NCBI RefSeq assembly: GCF_033473495.1
Contig: NC_088938.1
Location: forward strand, 1,178,001-1,242,000
Direction: 5' to 3'
Origin: Cercospora beticola
Taxonomy: Eukaryota > Ascomycota > Dothideomycetes > Mycosphaerellales > Mycosphaerellaceae
DNA: 64,000 nucleotides
Part shown: positions 1 to 12,365 of the stretch, piece by piece
How positions within the stretch are numbered: position 1 is the stretch's first letter
Layout: every line of letters starts with the position of its first letter
Program-made: the position numbers and the translations under genes
Notes under the pieces: model-generated
The model's database searches: none
The model's input: the letters and a program-made list of their open reading frames with translations, nothing else
Told to the model about the DNA's origin: nothing

Positions 1-1105
1 ACATCGGTCATGGGAGTTCCAGCTGTGAGACCCATGTACTTCAAAGCACGCTCGCAGGCCGACTTCTTGTCCTTGTCGTCAAAGTCATCTGGGCCTGGGA
101 CCTTGCCGGTGATTGGCACCACGTCTTGCGGTGAAGTGCCCCACGACACGGTAGGTGCGATGTCTTTGGCATCAATCGTGACCACAGCGTCCCATTTGGC
201 GTCAGGATCGCTCTTGAGGTTCTCCCAGTATTTAATGGCCTTCTTCCACTCTGGGGAATCGTATTTAGGCGCCAATGGCTTGCCCTTGATATATTCGTAA
301 GTAATCTCGTCTGGTGCGACCAAACCAGCACGTGCTCCACCTTCGATCGACATGTTGCACATGCTCATTCTGGCTTCCATACTCAAGCTGCGAATGGCGG
401 AACCGCAGAATTCCATGACGTGCCCGGTACCTCCAGCTGTGCCAATGATGCCAATTACGTGTAACACAATGTCCTTGCTGCTGACTCCAGGGGCAAGCTC
501 TCCGTTCACTTCGATCTTCATGTTCTTGCTTCGTTTCGTCATGAGGGTTTGTGTGGCCAATACATGCTCCACCTCACTGGTACCAATACCAAAGGCAAGA
601 CCGCCAAAGGCGCCGTGTGTACTTGTGTGCGAGTCACCACAGACGACTGTGGTACCGGGAAGGGTGAAGCCCTGTTCTGGTCCAATAACGTGGACAATAC
701 CTTGCCTCTTATCACCAAGACCGAAGTACGTCAGGTTGAAGTCCTTGACGTTCTGCTCGAGGGTCTCGCACTGTAATCTGCTGTCATCCTCCTTGACAAA
801 ATCACTGATGTTCTTGAAGCCTTTTCGTGAGGTGGTAGGAACGTTGTGATCGGTAGTTGCAAGGGTGTTGTCGGGTCTCCGGACCTTTCGGCCAGCATTC
901 TTCAAGCCTTCGAACGCTTGAGGGGAAGTGACTTCGTGCACGAGGTGGCGGTCGATGTAGAGGAGAACGGTGCCATCTGGCTTCTCGTCGACCTAGATGT
1001 CCCCGTCAGCACGAAATAACCCGCCGCTCTCCGGCAATGGCTTACAATGTGTGCCGCGAAGACCTTGTCGTAGAGGGTCGACGGCCCTTTCACCACACCT
1101 GGCAT
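1..1105 (-). CDS. LEU1: 3-isopropylmalate dehydratase (isopropylmalate isomerase), 5' part
   Basis: Second step of leucine synthesis: isomerises 2-isopropylmalate to 3-isopropylmalate with a [4Fe-4S] cluster. Two exons are visible, 1046-1105 and 1-992, split by a 53-bp intron (993-1045, GTAAG...TCTAG). The ATG at 1105 gives [20 protein letters not shown], running in frame into [20 protein letters not shown], the usual LeuC N-terminus. Further aconitase-family motifs are TTDHNVPT (about residue 67) and [20 protein letters not shown] (about 136). About 350 residues are present. The gene runs off the left edge, so the cluster cysteines and the LeuD-like swivel domain, fused in fungal enzymes, should lie outside. 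It diverges from the aminopeptidase at 1983 across 877 bp. I saw no clear Leu3-type CCGGNNCCGG site there. Confidence 0.93.
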
Positions 1106-1982
1106 TCTGGTGGTGTGTGCTCGAACTGGAGGTTGCAATCGGTATCGTGATCGCGGCGGAGAGTATTCGTGAGGCAGTGTCAGACAGGAGGTATTTAGAA
1201 GCAATGAGCGGTACCCTTGTCTCACGCCCGCAGCGTCAATGTATAGCAAAGTATTCAAGAGTAGGTGGGCTGCGATATCGGCGTCGCATGGTCAGCCAGC
1301 TTTCTGCTCAACATTATTGGCCACAAGTGGATCGAGCAACCAGCATCCGCTGACGCCGTTAATGAGCCGCCACTGGCCATCTGTGCAGAAGTCCGTCCGG
1401 GCGGCGGTCCTGAGTCCTGCACTGCTCCGAATACCGGAGTGCGATGCCATGGCTCGAGGTCGGAGGCAGCGGGGCACAGTTTGCAGGTATTTTGGATGTT
1501 TGGAACTCCCCGAACGCTTCCAGCACTCGAGACTTGAGGATCCAGCAGCGCGATGATGCCCAGAGGAGGGTAAATAGCGCAAGTTATTAGCAACTCTCTC
1601 TTGGTCGAATCGGACAGCCGAATATGAAGAAGCAAGATGCCGCTTAACAAATGGCATCCCTACGCACGCCCAGCAGTCGCACGCGGGGAACGGCGTGCTT
1701 CTCCATGACGAAGAATTGAAGCCGAAGCGCGTGATGCAGGCAAGATTTGACGCGACAAACGGAAGTATGTGGTTCCTGCATCAAGAGGTAGGACTGTATA
1801 TCGCGACGTCTGTTGTGTAGCTGCACACAGATCGCATCGGCAAGTCCAAGTTCAAGTTTGTTTGTGGTGACGCGACCAGCCACCGGCGACACCGGCGTCA
1901 GCAGGCAGCCAGGATACCATCATACACAAGCTCAAGCTTGGAGCATTCATCTCACCTGCACTCTTAGCCAGACCACTCCAAC
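1106..1982. other. intergenic, divergent promoter region
   Basis: 877 bp between the LEU1 and aminopeptidase start codons. Short open frames here do not look coding. It must hold both promoters and 5' leaders. A CCG-N4-CCG direct repeat lies near 1428-1437, but no convincing Leu3 palindrome was found. Confidence 0.5.
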
Positions 1983-3187
1983 ATGAAGCTCTCATCGGTA
2001 TTCCTTGCAGCATCGTCTGCGTCGGCCATATCGGTCCCATCGTTCGCCGACCTCTACAATGGCCTCCAACAGCAGACGCCCTTCGCATCTGGCGAGAAGT
2101 ACCTGATCGAACTATCGCCATCCGAACGTCGATGGGTGTCCGAGGACGAGAAGTGGCAGTTGCGCCGTGAAGGCGTGCGCTTCTTCGATGTTACAGACCA
2201 CCAAGACCTGGATGTCTCTACCTTTGCGAGCAAGAAGAAGGTCACCTTCCCAGATAAGATCGCCGAGAATGAGACCGTGTCGGAACTGCTCAAGAGCTTG
2301 GATCAGAAGAAGATGCGCAAGCATTTGGAAAGGTTCACAGGCTTCCACACACGATACTACAAGAGCGACTATGGCCGACAATCGTCCGAGTGGCTGTTCG
2401 ATCAAGTGAACCAGACCTTGACAGATGCTGGCGTGGGAGTCGTGCAGTTCTTCAAGCACCCGTGGGGGCAGAACAGCATCATCGCCACGCTTCCGGGCAA
2501 GAGCGAGAAGACTGTCGTCATTGGTGCACACCAGGACAGCATCAACCTGTTCCTGCCATCTATACTCGCAGCGCCTGGCGCAGATGATGATGGCTCTGGT
2601 ACTGTCACTATTTTGGAAGCCCTCCGCGTCCTCGTTCAGGACCCTAAAATTGCACACGGCAAGGCCGAGAACACCGTCGAGTTTCACTGGTACAGTGCCG
2701 AAGAGGGTGGTCTGCTTGGCTCGCAAGCGATCTTCAGCTCGTACGAAAAGCAGGGTCGGGATGTCAAGGCTATGCTGCAGCAAGACATGACCGGCTACAC
2801 GCATGGAACCAAGGAAGCTGGCGAGCCCGAGTCTGTTGGCGTCATTACCGACTATGTCGACCCTGGCCTGACTGAGTTCATCAAGAAAGTCGTGACCGAG
2901 TACTGCACGATTCCGTATGTGGAGACTGCTTGCGGGTGAGTTAATGTTGATCTTGCTCCTATGGTATGCGCTGACAGATTGCTAGCTACGCGTGCTCCGA
3001 TCATGCTAGCGCCAGCAAGGCTGGCTACCCCAGCGCCTTCGTCATTGAGTCGGATTTCAAGTACAGTGACAAGAAGATTCACACCACTGAGGACAAGATT
3101 GAGTACCTTGACTTTGATCACATGCTGCAACATGCGAGATTGACCCTTGGGCTGGCCTACGAGCTAGCCTTTGCCTCCTTCGATTAG
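1983..3187 (+). CDS. LAP1: secreted/vacuolar leucine aminopeptidase, M28 family
   Basis: Zinc aminopeptidase removing N-terminal residues, like Aspergillus Lap1. Exons 1983-2935 and 2986-3187 with a 50-bp intron; 384 residues, close to the usual 385-390. Residues 1-15 or so form a signal peptide ([15 protein letters not shown]), followed by a propeptide. Two-zinc-site residues can be placed: His183 in GAHQDS, the Asp of GADDDGSG (about 202), Glu240-Glu241 (catalytic base and ligand) in SAEEGG, Asp268 in QQDMTGY, and His324 in YACSDHAS. The splice joins ETACG to YACSDHAS and so rebuilds the last zinc motif, which supports the intron. All key residues are present, so it should be active. Export is inferred from the signal peptide. 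Confidence 0.95.
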
Positions 3188-4550
3188 ATGATGCCCAGTT
3201 AATAAGAATAGCGATCGGGTGTCCTGTCTCCCGCTGTTCCGATTATTCTGGACAGACACATAGTGGGTCAAGATAACGGGGTTCTCCGCACAGCAGCGAT
3301 GATCAACCTGGGGCGCCGATATTATTGAGAGGGGCTGTAGACTCCTGCAAGGGCTGAATGACCTGTCAATCGTAGACAGCACGTGCTTTGCGCGTGCTCT
3401 CCGCATTCCTCCCATCTCACATTCCAGCAACCTCATGGCGGCTAGATTCGCATGTCGCAATTCGAGCGTGTAAGCTGACAGATCGTTAGAGCCATTTTCT
3501 TGCCAATAGCCGCGAGTCGCATCAGTCACACGTTGAGGTTGCCTTTGGCAGCTTCGAGATGCAACTAGAAGGCCTGTCGTGCGAGGGATCATCTTCGTGC
3601 GCAGTTGTTGAAGTTGCATTGCATTGCGTCCACCGCCTCCCCAACCACCCATCTTCTCGTCGGTTGTCGAACGGGAGCGAAAATCTTTCAGGCACGATTG
3701 GAGAGAGGGTGGGGTGCTACACGGCGTGATTTGATCCTGCGGGTGCAGCAAGGAGCAGATTTTCGGGTGCATGCAGTCCCTGCTACAGCCACCCGAAGTG
3801 TGAAGTAGCGAGCGGTCTCGCGTAGATTCGCTGTACAGCATCACGCAACACCCGTCATGATTGTGGCCGCCTCGGAGTCGACAGCCGAGTTGATGCGACG
3901 AAGCTGGAGAAAGTGGATATTATCGTCTGGGGAGAAATCTTGATTACTGCAGAACTGACATCACGTTCAAGTTGGAATCGGGTGTTCTTCGTGCAAATGA
4001 AGACGCATCACTCGGCAAGCACAATCTGTACGCCGCATTTAGTTCCTTCCCGCACAGCGAATGCCCGCCGTTCCTGCATATTGACCTGCACTAGTGCTCG
4101 CATGATGGCTAAAAGTGGCGATACATGGGCAGATGCAGGTCGCGCAAAAAGATGTCGCCCGCAAGTCGTCGCACAGGAGTCTCAAGGAAATAACCGTTGA
4201 ACTCTGCCGCTACCACACAGTCACAGTCGCAATATTGACGGAAAGTCCAAGCAACCGTTGCGATCGTGCTGCACGTAGCCGCACGTGGAGGGCAGGCGCA
4301 AGGCGAGACACTCGACATTCGTTTGGAAGGCTTCGGCATAAAAAGGGCGTGGGCTCAACGCCGTTCACATACCTCCCGACCTCAAGACATTTACGACTCT
4401 CGCCAGCCACCGCCAACGGCTCGAGCATCACAGGCATTCACTTGACTCGATCGAGCTTTTGCAAGGCATACAGATAGAAGGCCGCCACTTCTACTCTGTC
4501 GACCTGATTCAAACTTTCGTTTCACAAGCCACGACGACCTCTCCACAGCC
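3188..4550. other. intergenic
   Basis: About 1.36 kb. A 226-codon open frame on the minus strand (3164-3844) overlaps the aminopeptidase end and has unnatural composition, so it is not called. A TATA-like ATAAAAAG lies near 4338, about 205 bp before the next ATG, in a likely 5' leader. Confidence 0.5.
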
Positions 4551-5539
4551 ATGCTGCTCTTCGCACTCTTTGTCCTACTTGCAGCTTGCGCCTATGCACT
4601 TCCGCAAGAGGCGACATGCGCCACCATCACTCGACAGATCATTGTGCCCACGAGGACTGCGACGTACTTGTCGACTGACGTGGTGACGGTGTACCCAACT
4701 ACTATCAAGGACCTGGGCATTTTCACCTTGATCACGACTCTCTCCGACACGACCACGATTCAGACATTGACTAGCACGACAACCACGTGTACCGCGACTG
4801 GCGTTGTGTAAGCCGTCCAACCTCACCTTCACTCGAACAACTGCTAACGCATCTCAGTTCGGCTCCGATTTCGACAAGGACTGTCTATGGAAAATCAAAC
4901 TTTGTCACGAAGCGCGAGCTGGGTCTCAACCCCAGACAAGAAGCTGTCTGCACGAAGACAATCACGTCCTACACCACATATGGCCAGACTTACACCTATG
5001 TCCCAGCCGGCAAGACCAGCACTTTCACTGCTCACACGGCATTCAGCCAAGGCACTGTAACTAGCATCAAAACCGGCGGCAAGGCATATGCCATTGCAAC
5101 TGCATTTGCCGAGCAGCCTACAACTTGCGGAACTGAGACCATCACTCAGAAGGGCCAAACAGCAACTGTGACCTTGGATCCGAAGTGTTCCCCAACGGCC
5201 ATGATCAGCGCCTATGCAGGCTACGGCATTCAACGTCTGGACAACACACCATCTGCTGGTGCGACATGGAAGACTAACACGACTGATGCCTCGCAATGCT
5301 GTCAGCTATGTGCAACCTCCTGGCAATGTGCGGTCTCTGCTTGGGACATTCGCACCGGCGAGTGTAGGTTGGAGTTTCCAGTGCAATGGAATACTGGAGA
5401 GCTGAACTGCGGCACCGGTGCCTTCGCGTGGTACGATGTTGGTCCGTCAACCCCCATGGAACCGGGCACAGGATGGTTCTTGGCAGAGCTCTGCGGCAAA
5501 GCGACATATGGCAACACGAAGCCTGATGATGGCACGTAA
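4551..5539 (+). CDS. secreted Thr-rich protein with C-terminal Cys-containing (PAN/Apple-like) region
   Basis: Not recognised as a named protein. Exons 4551-4807 and 4858-5539 around a 50-bp intron (GTAAGCC...ATCTCAG, branch GCTAACG); 312 residues. Residues 1-17 (MLLFALFVLLAACAYAL) are a clear signal peptide. A Thr/Ser-rich stretch with several TTT and TST runs follows (about 20-85), then a Lys-Arg pair in VTKRELGL that could be a Kex2-type cleavage site, then another Thr-rich stretch. The C-terminal 110 residues contain paired cysteines (QCCQLCATSWQCAVSAW, then GECRLEF and ELNCGTG), resembling a PAN/Apple-like carbohydrate- or protein-binding module. It could be a wall-associated protein or an apoplastic effector-type protein. 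Stop chosen at TAA 5537-5539; the overlapping GTAAG could also be a donor extending the protein. Confidence 0.8.
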
Positions 5540-7090
5540 GGGCGTGCGATGATGCTCCAATTCGACAGATCGCGATGAGAACAGCGAAAGGGACTATGTC
5601 ACCATGACAGTGTCAGCGAAGCGGTGAAAAGCGGACATGCACGACAAGCTGATATGTACAAGCCTCATCAGCAACAGATGTATATAATGTATGACTTAAT
5701 GAGTAATGGCGCAGGGATGGGTAACATACGAGGCAATGACAGCACATTGAAAGGACAAGAACAGTCCATCTGTACGAAGAATAGTTCTTTCAACGCGATC
5801 GCATCCGGATGCGCTGGCCGAACTGATGGTTTTACAGGCATCTTCCCGCTTCGCCTTCGTGTATGGGCCCGAATTACTGGCGTGCGAGAACCCAAAGGCA
5901 AGCGTACCTTGGCAGCTATAGAGAGCATATGCTGTAAATTTGCTAAATCTGTTCGCAGATCCAGCCGCAGTTTTCTCGCACATTGTGCAAAGCTGACTTG
6001 ACCAATAGTCTGGATGTCTTCAGCAAACGTGTTGCGCCAGGATTATTGTCGGACCACACGCGCGACGCTCGTCTCCCCGTGCTTAGCAGAATCCCGCAAT
6101 TTCAGCCCGCTGGTGACTACACGAGTCGACCACAGACCGTAGCTTTTCTGCGCTGTCGTGCACAGGTGCGGCCATAATGCCCATGGGGGGAAGTGTTGTT
6201 GCTTCTATTCCGGTTTGACCACGTTGGCGGGAGACTGCCTTGATTTGACACGGGTTCTGCACGATGCGGTCACGTCACAGTCGTGCCGGTACGACGGGAG
6301 CCAAAGTCTCGAACGTCCATCGCCATCGTGCGGAATCATCAAACAAAGCAAATGCATCACTCTTTGGCCGGTGAGAAGAGAACATCTGCTGTATACATTC
6401 CCAGGATGGAGTGTTGGTTCTCTTCTGCCCTAGGGCTATGTGCTGTCGCGCAATGTTTCGGCTTACGAACAGCCCCGGCTCGGTTGGTCGCTAGGGGGAG
6501 GAAGAAGAAACGAAACGCCTCTCGCGCTTCGCGAGATTTTTGGCTTCTGCAGATCTGGCACACATGTGTTGGCACGCGGGCTTGTGCCAAACAAGAAACA
6601 AGGACAAGCCATGCTACGCGCCTTGGTGTCCGTCACTCTGCAGGTAGGTTAGCAGATTTCCGAGGCGGATATCTCTCATCACTTGCGACTGCTCTTTCTC
6701 TATCATACTTGCTAGCAACTACCTCTCGTATTGCTGTCTCAAACTGAGGAAAGAAGGAACGAACTAAATAACTGCAGCCGCGCACAGAGCATTGGATCTC
6801 GCATCGACGTCGGGTAAATCACTCAGCTCACCACCCATAGCTCCTATTTGCCTTTCACCCACGCCCACGCCCTGTGCACCGGTACAGCCTCACTCGACCG
6901 GTTCTGGTCCTGTAAAGCTGTCCTGCTCCACTCGTTTCCACACCGGCGGTGAGCTGTGTGCGAGCCCGCGAGCTTCACGCCTTGTGACGCTCCAGTCACG
7001 CCGAACAAACCAGCAATCGACGCGTCGGACGCGATATCCGACCAGAACTACAAAGCGTAACAACTCCCCGGAACTCTTTCGATCACCTCT
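5540..7090. other. intergenic
   Basis: About 1.55 kb with no convincing gene on either strand. The last few hundred bases are pyrimidine-rich and C-rich, typical of a fungal promoter/5' leader for the exchanger gene that follows. Confidence 0.5.
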
Positions 7091-8691
7091 ATGACAAGTC
7101 GGCCCAAGCCCGCTCACACCACCATGTCCTCCCGGGCACCCCATCGCAATATTAGCTGGAACCACCATCGCGCCAGACACTTCAAACGGAAAGACATTCG
7201 ACCTGACGAGGTCGATAACCAAGGCGCTGGCACAGGCTCGGGCGACGCAGCACATGATGAGAAGAATGTTGGACAAGGAAGAGGCAATGGCTATAGTCAA
7301 GTTCCCATGGTGGACTCACATGGCCACAGAGTCAATCATGCCGGACACAGAGTGACGCCTGGGATTCAACCTGATGGCGAGAGTGGAAGGAGCTGGTTTC
7401 ACCCTTGGCACTTCTTTAAGATCATCTGGACGAGTTCGTGTGCGGCGAGTAAGTGGACGAATGTTTTGTGGCCGTGGACGATTGCTGCGATGGTGTTGTG
7501 GTTCACTCATGGTCCCCCATTGTGGATCTTCATTACGGCCTTTATTGGCATGATTCCTTCTGCGAACTTGGTTGGATTTGCTGGACAGGAAGTCGCGAGA
7601 AAGATTCCAAAGGTTGCTGGTGTTCTGCTGGAGACGACATTTGGAAGTGTTGTGGAGATCATCTTGTTCATGGTCTTGCTCGTGCAAGGGCGAGAGGAAA
7701 ACGTTCCTGTCATTCGAGCTGCGATTCTGGGATCCATTCTGGCGAATTTGTTGATGTGTCTTGGTAAGTTCTAACAAGGAACGTCTGTACTGCTTACATC
7801 TGCTAACGACGAAAAGGACTCTGCTTCTTCGTCGGAGGCATCTTCCATCCCCAGCAAACCTTCCACGAGGCCATTTCGGAAGTCGGATCGAATCTCATGC
7901 TCGTTGCTGGATTTGGCCTCGTCATCCCAACAGTCTACTACAGCTCCTTGACGAATCGTCCCGCAATCTTGGACGAAGTCACGTACAACACAACCAAGCT
8001 TTCGCGCGCAACAGCTATCATCTTACTGATCGCATTTTGCATTTACGTCTGGTTCCAGGCTCGTAGCCACCACGGACTGTACGAAGATATTCTCGAAGCT
8101 GATGAGGAACGCGACCATGACCGGCATAAGGACCTGGCCAAGCCGAAGCTGACCCTCACTGAGAGTATCATTGCGCTGATCATTGCGCTCACCTTTGTCA
8201 GTTTCATGGCTGTATTCCTGGTCAAGGAGATTCACTACATGGTTGAGGAGCGCGGGATACCAGATGCCTTCATTGGCCTGATCATGGTACCGCTTGTCGA
8301 AAAGGCAGCAGAACACATCACCGCCATCGACGAAGCATACGACAACCAGATGAACTTTGCTCTCAGCCACGTCCTAGGCGCCAGTATTCAAACTGCACTT
8401 CTCAACGCACCACTGGTCATTCTGGTTGCCTGGGGTATTGGTGTGCAGAACATGGCATTGAACTTTGAGCAGTATGACGCTATCGTCCTCATTATTGCCA
8501 TCATTGTGGTCGGGAATTTCCTGAGAGATGAGAAGAGTGACTATCTGGAAGGAGTGCTCTGTGTCATGGTGTATGCGCTGATCGCCATCGGGGCTTGGTA
8601 CTATCCCAATCCGCAAGAGGGCGGCGCTCCAGCTAGTGGCGGCGGTGGCGCTGAGGCTGCTGAGGCTGCACACAGGCTGATGTTCAGTTGA
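7091..8691 (+). CDS. CAX-type Ca2+ (cation)/H+ exchanger, divergent
   Basis: Membrane antiporter related to yeast vacuolar Vcx1, expected to move Ca2+ or another cation against protons. Exons 7091-7763 and 7817-8691 with a 53-bp intron; 515 residues. A polar N-terminus of about 110 residues (an ATG at 7124 is an alternative start) precedes about 11 hydrophobic segments, with an acidic/His-rich loop near 315-330 between the two halves. The second half ends in a Gly/Ala-rich tail. The two alpha-repeat motifs are altered: the canonical GNAVE is GSVVE (185-189) and the canonical GNAAEH is EKAAEH (386-391). The fold is clear, ion choice is not. It may belong to a distinct fungal CAX clade rather than being a broken Vcx1. 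Confidence 0.85.
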
Positions 8692-10871
8692 GCGGATACG
8701 ATCGTGCGTAATGCACGGTCTCTTCAACTTTCAGACTGGAGGCCAGTCTGACAGACGTACTTGGGGAGTGGGCAAGCGAGCGATGGTGTTGGAAGGCGTT
8801 TTGATGTTTTTGCCCCTCGAGGCCTGGGTCGTTGCTTACTTCAACTGTCATTTTTTTTTTACCTCAGCACTTCACATGGATGACAGAGCGAGACTGTACC
8901 TAAATCAGGAATCAAACAGAACTGGAATCTTACTGTCCAAATTGCCACAAGCAGAATTTCTCAGCATGATTCGAGGTTTCTACGCGCGGAGCTTGATTAC
9001 GGCCGCACAAGATGTACGGTCTTGCAGCTCGTTGACAGTTGCTAATTCCAGTGACCAGAGACACGGTAGGTGCCATGTTCTGCTCAGGACCCAAGGCGGC
9101 AATGTTTTGATCGGAAGGCAGCAATCTACTATTTTCGAAGTCTTCAGTCTTGGCTGTGTTGGTTTTGATTTCATGATCGTCAGTGGTCCAGACATGTGAT
9201 GAAGTGTGGAAGGCAGCAGTCTCCTCAGTGGCCTCGCAGCGCTGGGAAGTTCAGACAGCGGTGAATGGCCGAGGAACGACCGTACCGTGTTGTGGAGTGC
9301 TCGAGCAGACTGTCATGGGCTGAGCAAGAGCCTTGAGTCGTTAGTCAGCGCTTCTCGCCGCCTGTGGAGAGCTACGGTGGGATTGATTCCCAGTTTCTGG
9401 GGTTTGGAGAGCGCCGACTTTGTTGAATCCGCGGGACAACATCAGCCACGGTATGTGGCGCTCTTACTTCTCGTGACGGATTGCGAACGTTGTAGCGGAT
9501 CGCCATCGCAGGTATGGCAAAGCTGAGGGGCAGGGATGAGGATCCTGCTGTGGACCGAGATAGATTCTGGTTGTTCTTGGTATCGGAGTCGAGTCACGAA
9601 CCTGGGACGAGCCTCGCTTGGACAGGTAGAATGGTATGCAGAAGGAGAAGATAGCATCACCTCGGCGATTTTCCACCGTGCTTGGGAGAGAGGATGTATG
9701 AGCAGTTGTAATTCGGGACCGAGCAACCACTTTGACGAGAGGGAGACGGAGCGCAGGAAAATCATCGCTTCGAGTGTGGCTAGAGAAGGATCAAATAGCA
9801 GTCACCAGCCTCACAGCGAGATGGGACGGCAGATCTCAGCTCTTGCGATGCTGCTCGTCGTCGTGGTCGTGGTGTTGTGTTGTGCGGCAAAGCGGGATAA
9901 GGAGAATGGAATCGCCGAAGTCCTGAGGCCGCCCACTGCAGGACGGCTCGGCGAAAAAGGGTCCAAGCGTGTTGTGGCTTGTGGCTTTGCAGACTTCGCC
10001 CCGTCGTGATGGCATGAAACACCATCGCACACTCCCAGCACCTCGGCCGGGCATCCACGAAATGGGACACAATCACCCATGCAGCTTACACCAGACTGTC
10101 GAGAAGTGGACTGCAGATGGTGGAAGCGAATGTTGGTAGACACGCGTCGACTGCAGGCAAGTTGCGCGTGGTGTTCGCCGCCGAGGACGACGACGGGGCG
10201 CCCTCATGCATGGTGAAGCATCACGATGGAAGCGTGCAGGGCGGCCGTAAGCTGTTGGTCCGTGTTTCGCTTCTGCGACAATGCTGCTCCCTCTATACGC
10301 GAACCCAATCCTTTGACGCTTCGGCGCGCTCTGCACGTCAGACATGCTAGACTGTGGCATTTCTTAAAAGACAACCTCTGGGACCTGCATGAGAGCTGCA
10401 TCTGCACCTCGTGTGTTTGCCTCAAGACAATTGCACAACAAGACACCTCTTTGTCCGCCTCAGCCTGAGATACAACCAGCACATTACCAAGCCATACCTT
10501 TTCTGTGTCCAGTGTTCACTATAAAGCCAAGCCCCGTCCCTGCTGCTGCTTCTGGTCACAAATCAGCCACCTCACGGAACCACCAAACCGACAGGTACCA
10601 CCGAGAATCAGAAGATACAAAAGTCGCCCTTCACCATCCCTACAATCAGCAGCCTATCTCGAACAGACTACATTCACCGGTCCTCAGGCTTTCGATAAAG
10701 ATCAATTGGTCACAAGCTATAGCTTCTGCGTCAGAGGACCCTTCACCAACACTAGCACACGCCAAGCCCATTGGCGTCCAGGCACCAACGTCGCTGCATG
10801 TGACTGAAGAGACTCGGATTGGATAAAACTTCTTCTTTCTCTTCACCACATCAACCCACCAAGCCTTCACA
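8692..10871. other. intergenic
   Basis: About 2.2 kb. There is a poly-T run near 8850. Several 100-160 codon open frames occur on both strands, but none has protein-like composition or recognisable motifs. The last 350 bp are C/A-rich and probably the 5' leader of the next gene. Confidence 0.45.
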
Positions 10872-12365
10872 ATGTGTGTAATTGAGAACAAGACCTACGT
10901 CTACCAAGACAACCACAGCCAGACTATCCAGAAACAGTACCGTTGCCACAACGCCCCTGCTGAAGGACTATGCAACCACGTCAGGGAGAGGAACACCGAG
11001 TCCGCGCGCGTGGTTGAACGTAGACCGACATCGTCGTCGTCAACCAACATCGTCATGGCCGACGGACGCGAATACCGCTACTTCCCCTTGAGCAGGAGAT
11101 CAAGCAAGCGCTCCTCGACTGGTCGGTCTACTGGAAACAGCGGCAGGCAGTCTCCAATTGACAGCCTTGTTTCGTCATCACCACCAAGGCCCATGTCTCG
11201 TACTGTTCGACCTCGGGCACCCTCACCACCGGCACCTCGACCAGACAGGCGAGTGTCTTTCCATGAACCAACCATGAGGCGCGCAGAGATACTGGACGGT
11301 ACAGCTGTGTATACGGAAGTACCTTCTCTTGCCATGCCGAGGGCGCCGATCAATGAGAGACGCTCCATCGATCCCAAGTCGTCTATCTCATCTCTGACCA
11401 ACGAGATTGACGACACCGAGCCACCTGTTCGTCGCTCGTCAATCAAGAGAAGCCGTCGCCCCAGCGGTCTTAGCCTCGGTCTCGACACCCCAGGCACTAC
11501 GCCTTCTTCACAGTCCTCTCCTGGCCTCAGCGAGCTTCCCAAGATCTATCGTGACCGCCCCTCAGCTGGCACCGCTTCTCCTTCTCACCCATTTAGGTCT
11601 GGTTCTGGCAACTACCAATCACTGCAAGACCAAGAGCGTGAGGAAGATGAAAGACAAGCACGACTCATCAGAGATGCTTTGGCAGCTACGGAACAGCGAC
11701 AGCATGATCGCTTGTCACGAGAAGTGCGTAACTCAGCTCGCAAACATTCGGAAGATCTATCACGAGAGTCTTCGTCAGAAGCAAAAGCAAAGCACAGACA
11801 TGCCACAGCTGCGGCTCTGACCGGAGAGTCATCTAGAAGCGCCAAACAGCAGGAGAGGGAACGAGAGATCGATCGCAGACTGCAGGCCGATATCGAGCAA
11901 GTCAGACTTGAACGTGAGGCGGCAGCTATGCGCAAGCGTGCAGAGTATCAACAACAGCAACAGCTGCCACCAAGCAGTCCGACATCTGCTCGTACATACA
12001 CATATGTACCGACACCTCCACCAACCACAATCTCAAGGCGGCCCATCTCTGCACGAACTATGACCGACACTTCCTCGCCCACGCTCTCGGCAAGAACACC
12101 ACGCTATGGTCCGGCCATTGTGCATCAGCCCATTCCGCCGCGCAACCCGTTGGCTGAACAGGGCGAGCGCGTCATACAACGAGAACAAGCTCGTGTAAAT
12201 GATGCCACCAAGAGGATGACGGAGATGCTGGAGAATACCCACATGTACGATGAAGCATACGACGACGGTACGCAGATATCTGGGGAGTCTAGCGTGCGTT
12301 CTGGGTCGGACAGGCGTTATAGGAGGGGAGACCGGCGACACAGGCGTGACAGCTACGACGAGTAA
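10872..12365 (+). CDS. disordered protein with conserved-looking N-terminus and coiled-coil segment
   Basis: Unrecognised single-exon protein of 497 residues. The N-terminus (MCVIENKTYVYQDNHSQTIQ) is ordered-looking with Cys residues (CHNAPAEGLC) and matches a pattern I associate with uncharacterised Pezizomycotina proteins. Residues 45-240 are Ser/Pro/Arg-rich and disordered, with VSFHEP-like phosphorylatable motifs. Residues about 250-370 are charged, Gln/Arg/Glu-rich and probably coiled coil (RDALAATEQRQHDRLSREVR). The tail is basic. Uniform coding composition over 1.5 kb, no needed intron and an ATG just after a pyrimidine-rich leader support a real gene. No function assigned. Confidence 0.8.
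   Translation: MCVIENKTYVYQDNHSQTIQKQYRCHNAPAEGLCNHVRERNTESARVVERRPTSSSSTNIVMADGREYRYFPLSRRSSKRSSTGRSTGNSGRQSPIDSLVSSSPPRPMSRTVRPRAPSPPAPRPDRRVSFHEPTMRRAEILDGTAVYTEVPSLAMPRAPINERRSIDPKSSISSLTNEIDDTEPPVRRSSIKRSRRPSGLSLGLDTPGTTPSSQSSPGLSELPKIYRDRPSAGTASPSHPFRSGSGNYQSLQDQEREEDERQARLIRDALAATEQRQHDRLSREVRNSARKHSEDLSRESSSEAKAKHRHATAAALTGESSRSAKQQEREREIDRRLQADIEQVRLEREAAAMRKRAEYQQQQQLPPSSPTSARTYTYVPTPPPTTISRRPISARTMTDTSSPTLSARTPRYGPAIVHQPIPPRNPLAEQGERVIQREQARVNDATKRMTEMLENTHMYDEAYDDGTQISGESSVRSGSDRRYRRGDRRHRRDSYDE

Noticed and set aside
1106..1982. Leu3-type regulatory site for LEU1
   Set aside because: Only CCG-N4-CCG direct-type spacing was found, not the CCG-N4-CGG palindrome.
3164..3844. 226-codon open frame, minus strand
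   Set aside because: Overlaps the end of the aminopeptidase gene, no motifs, His/Arg/Ser-heavy composition typical of antisense shadow frames.
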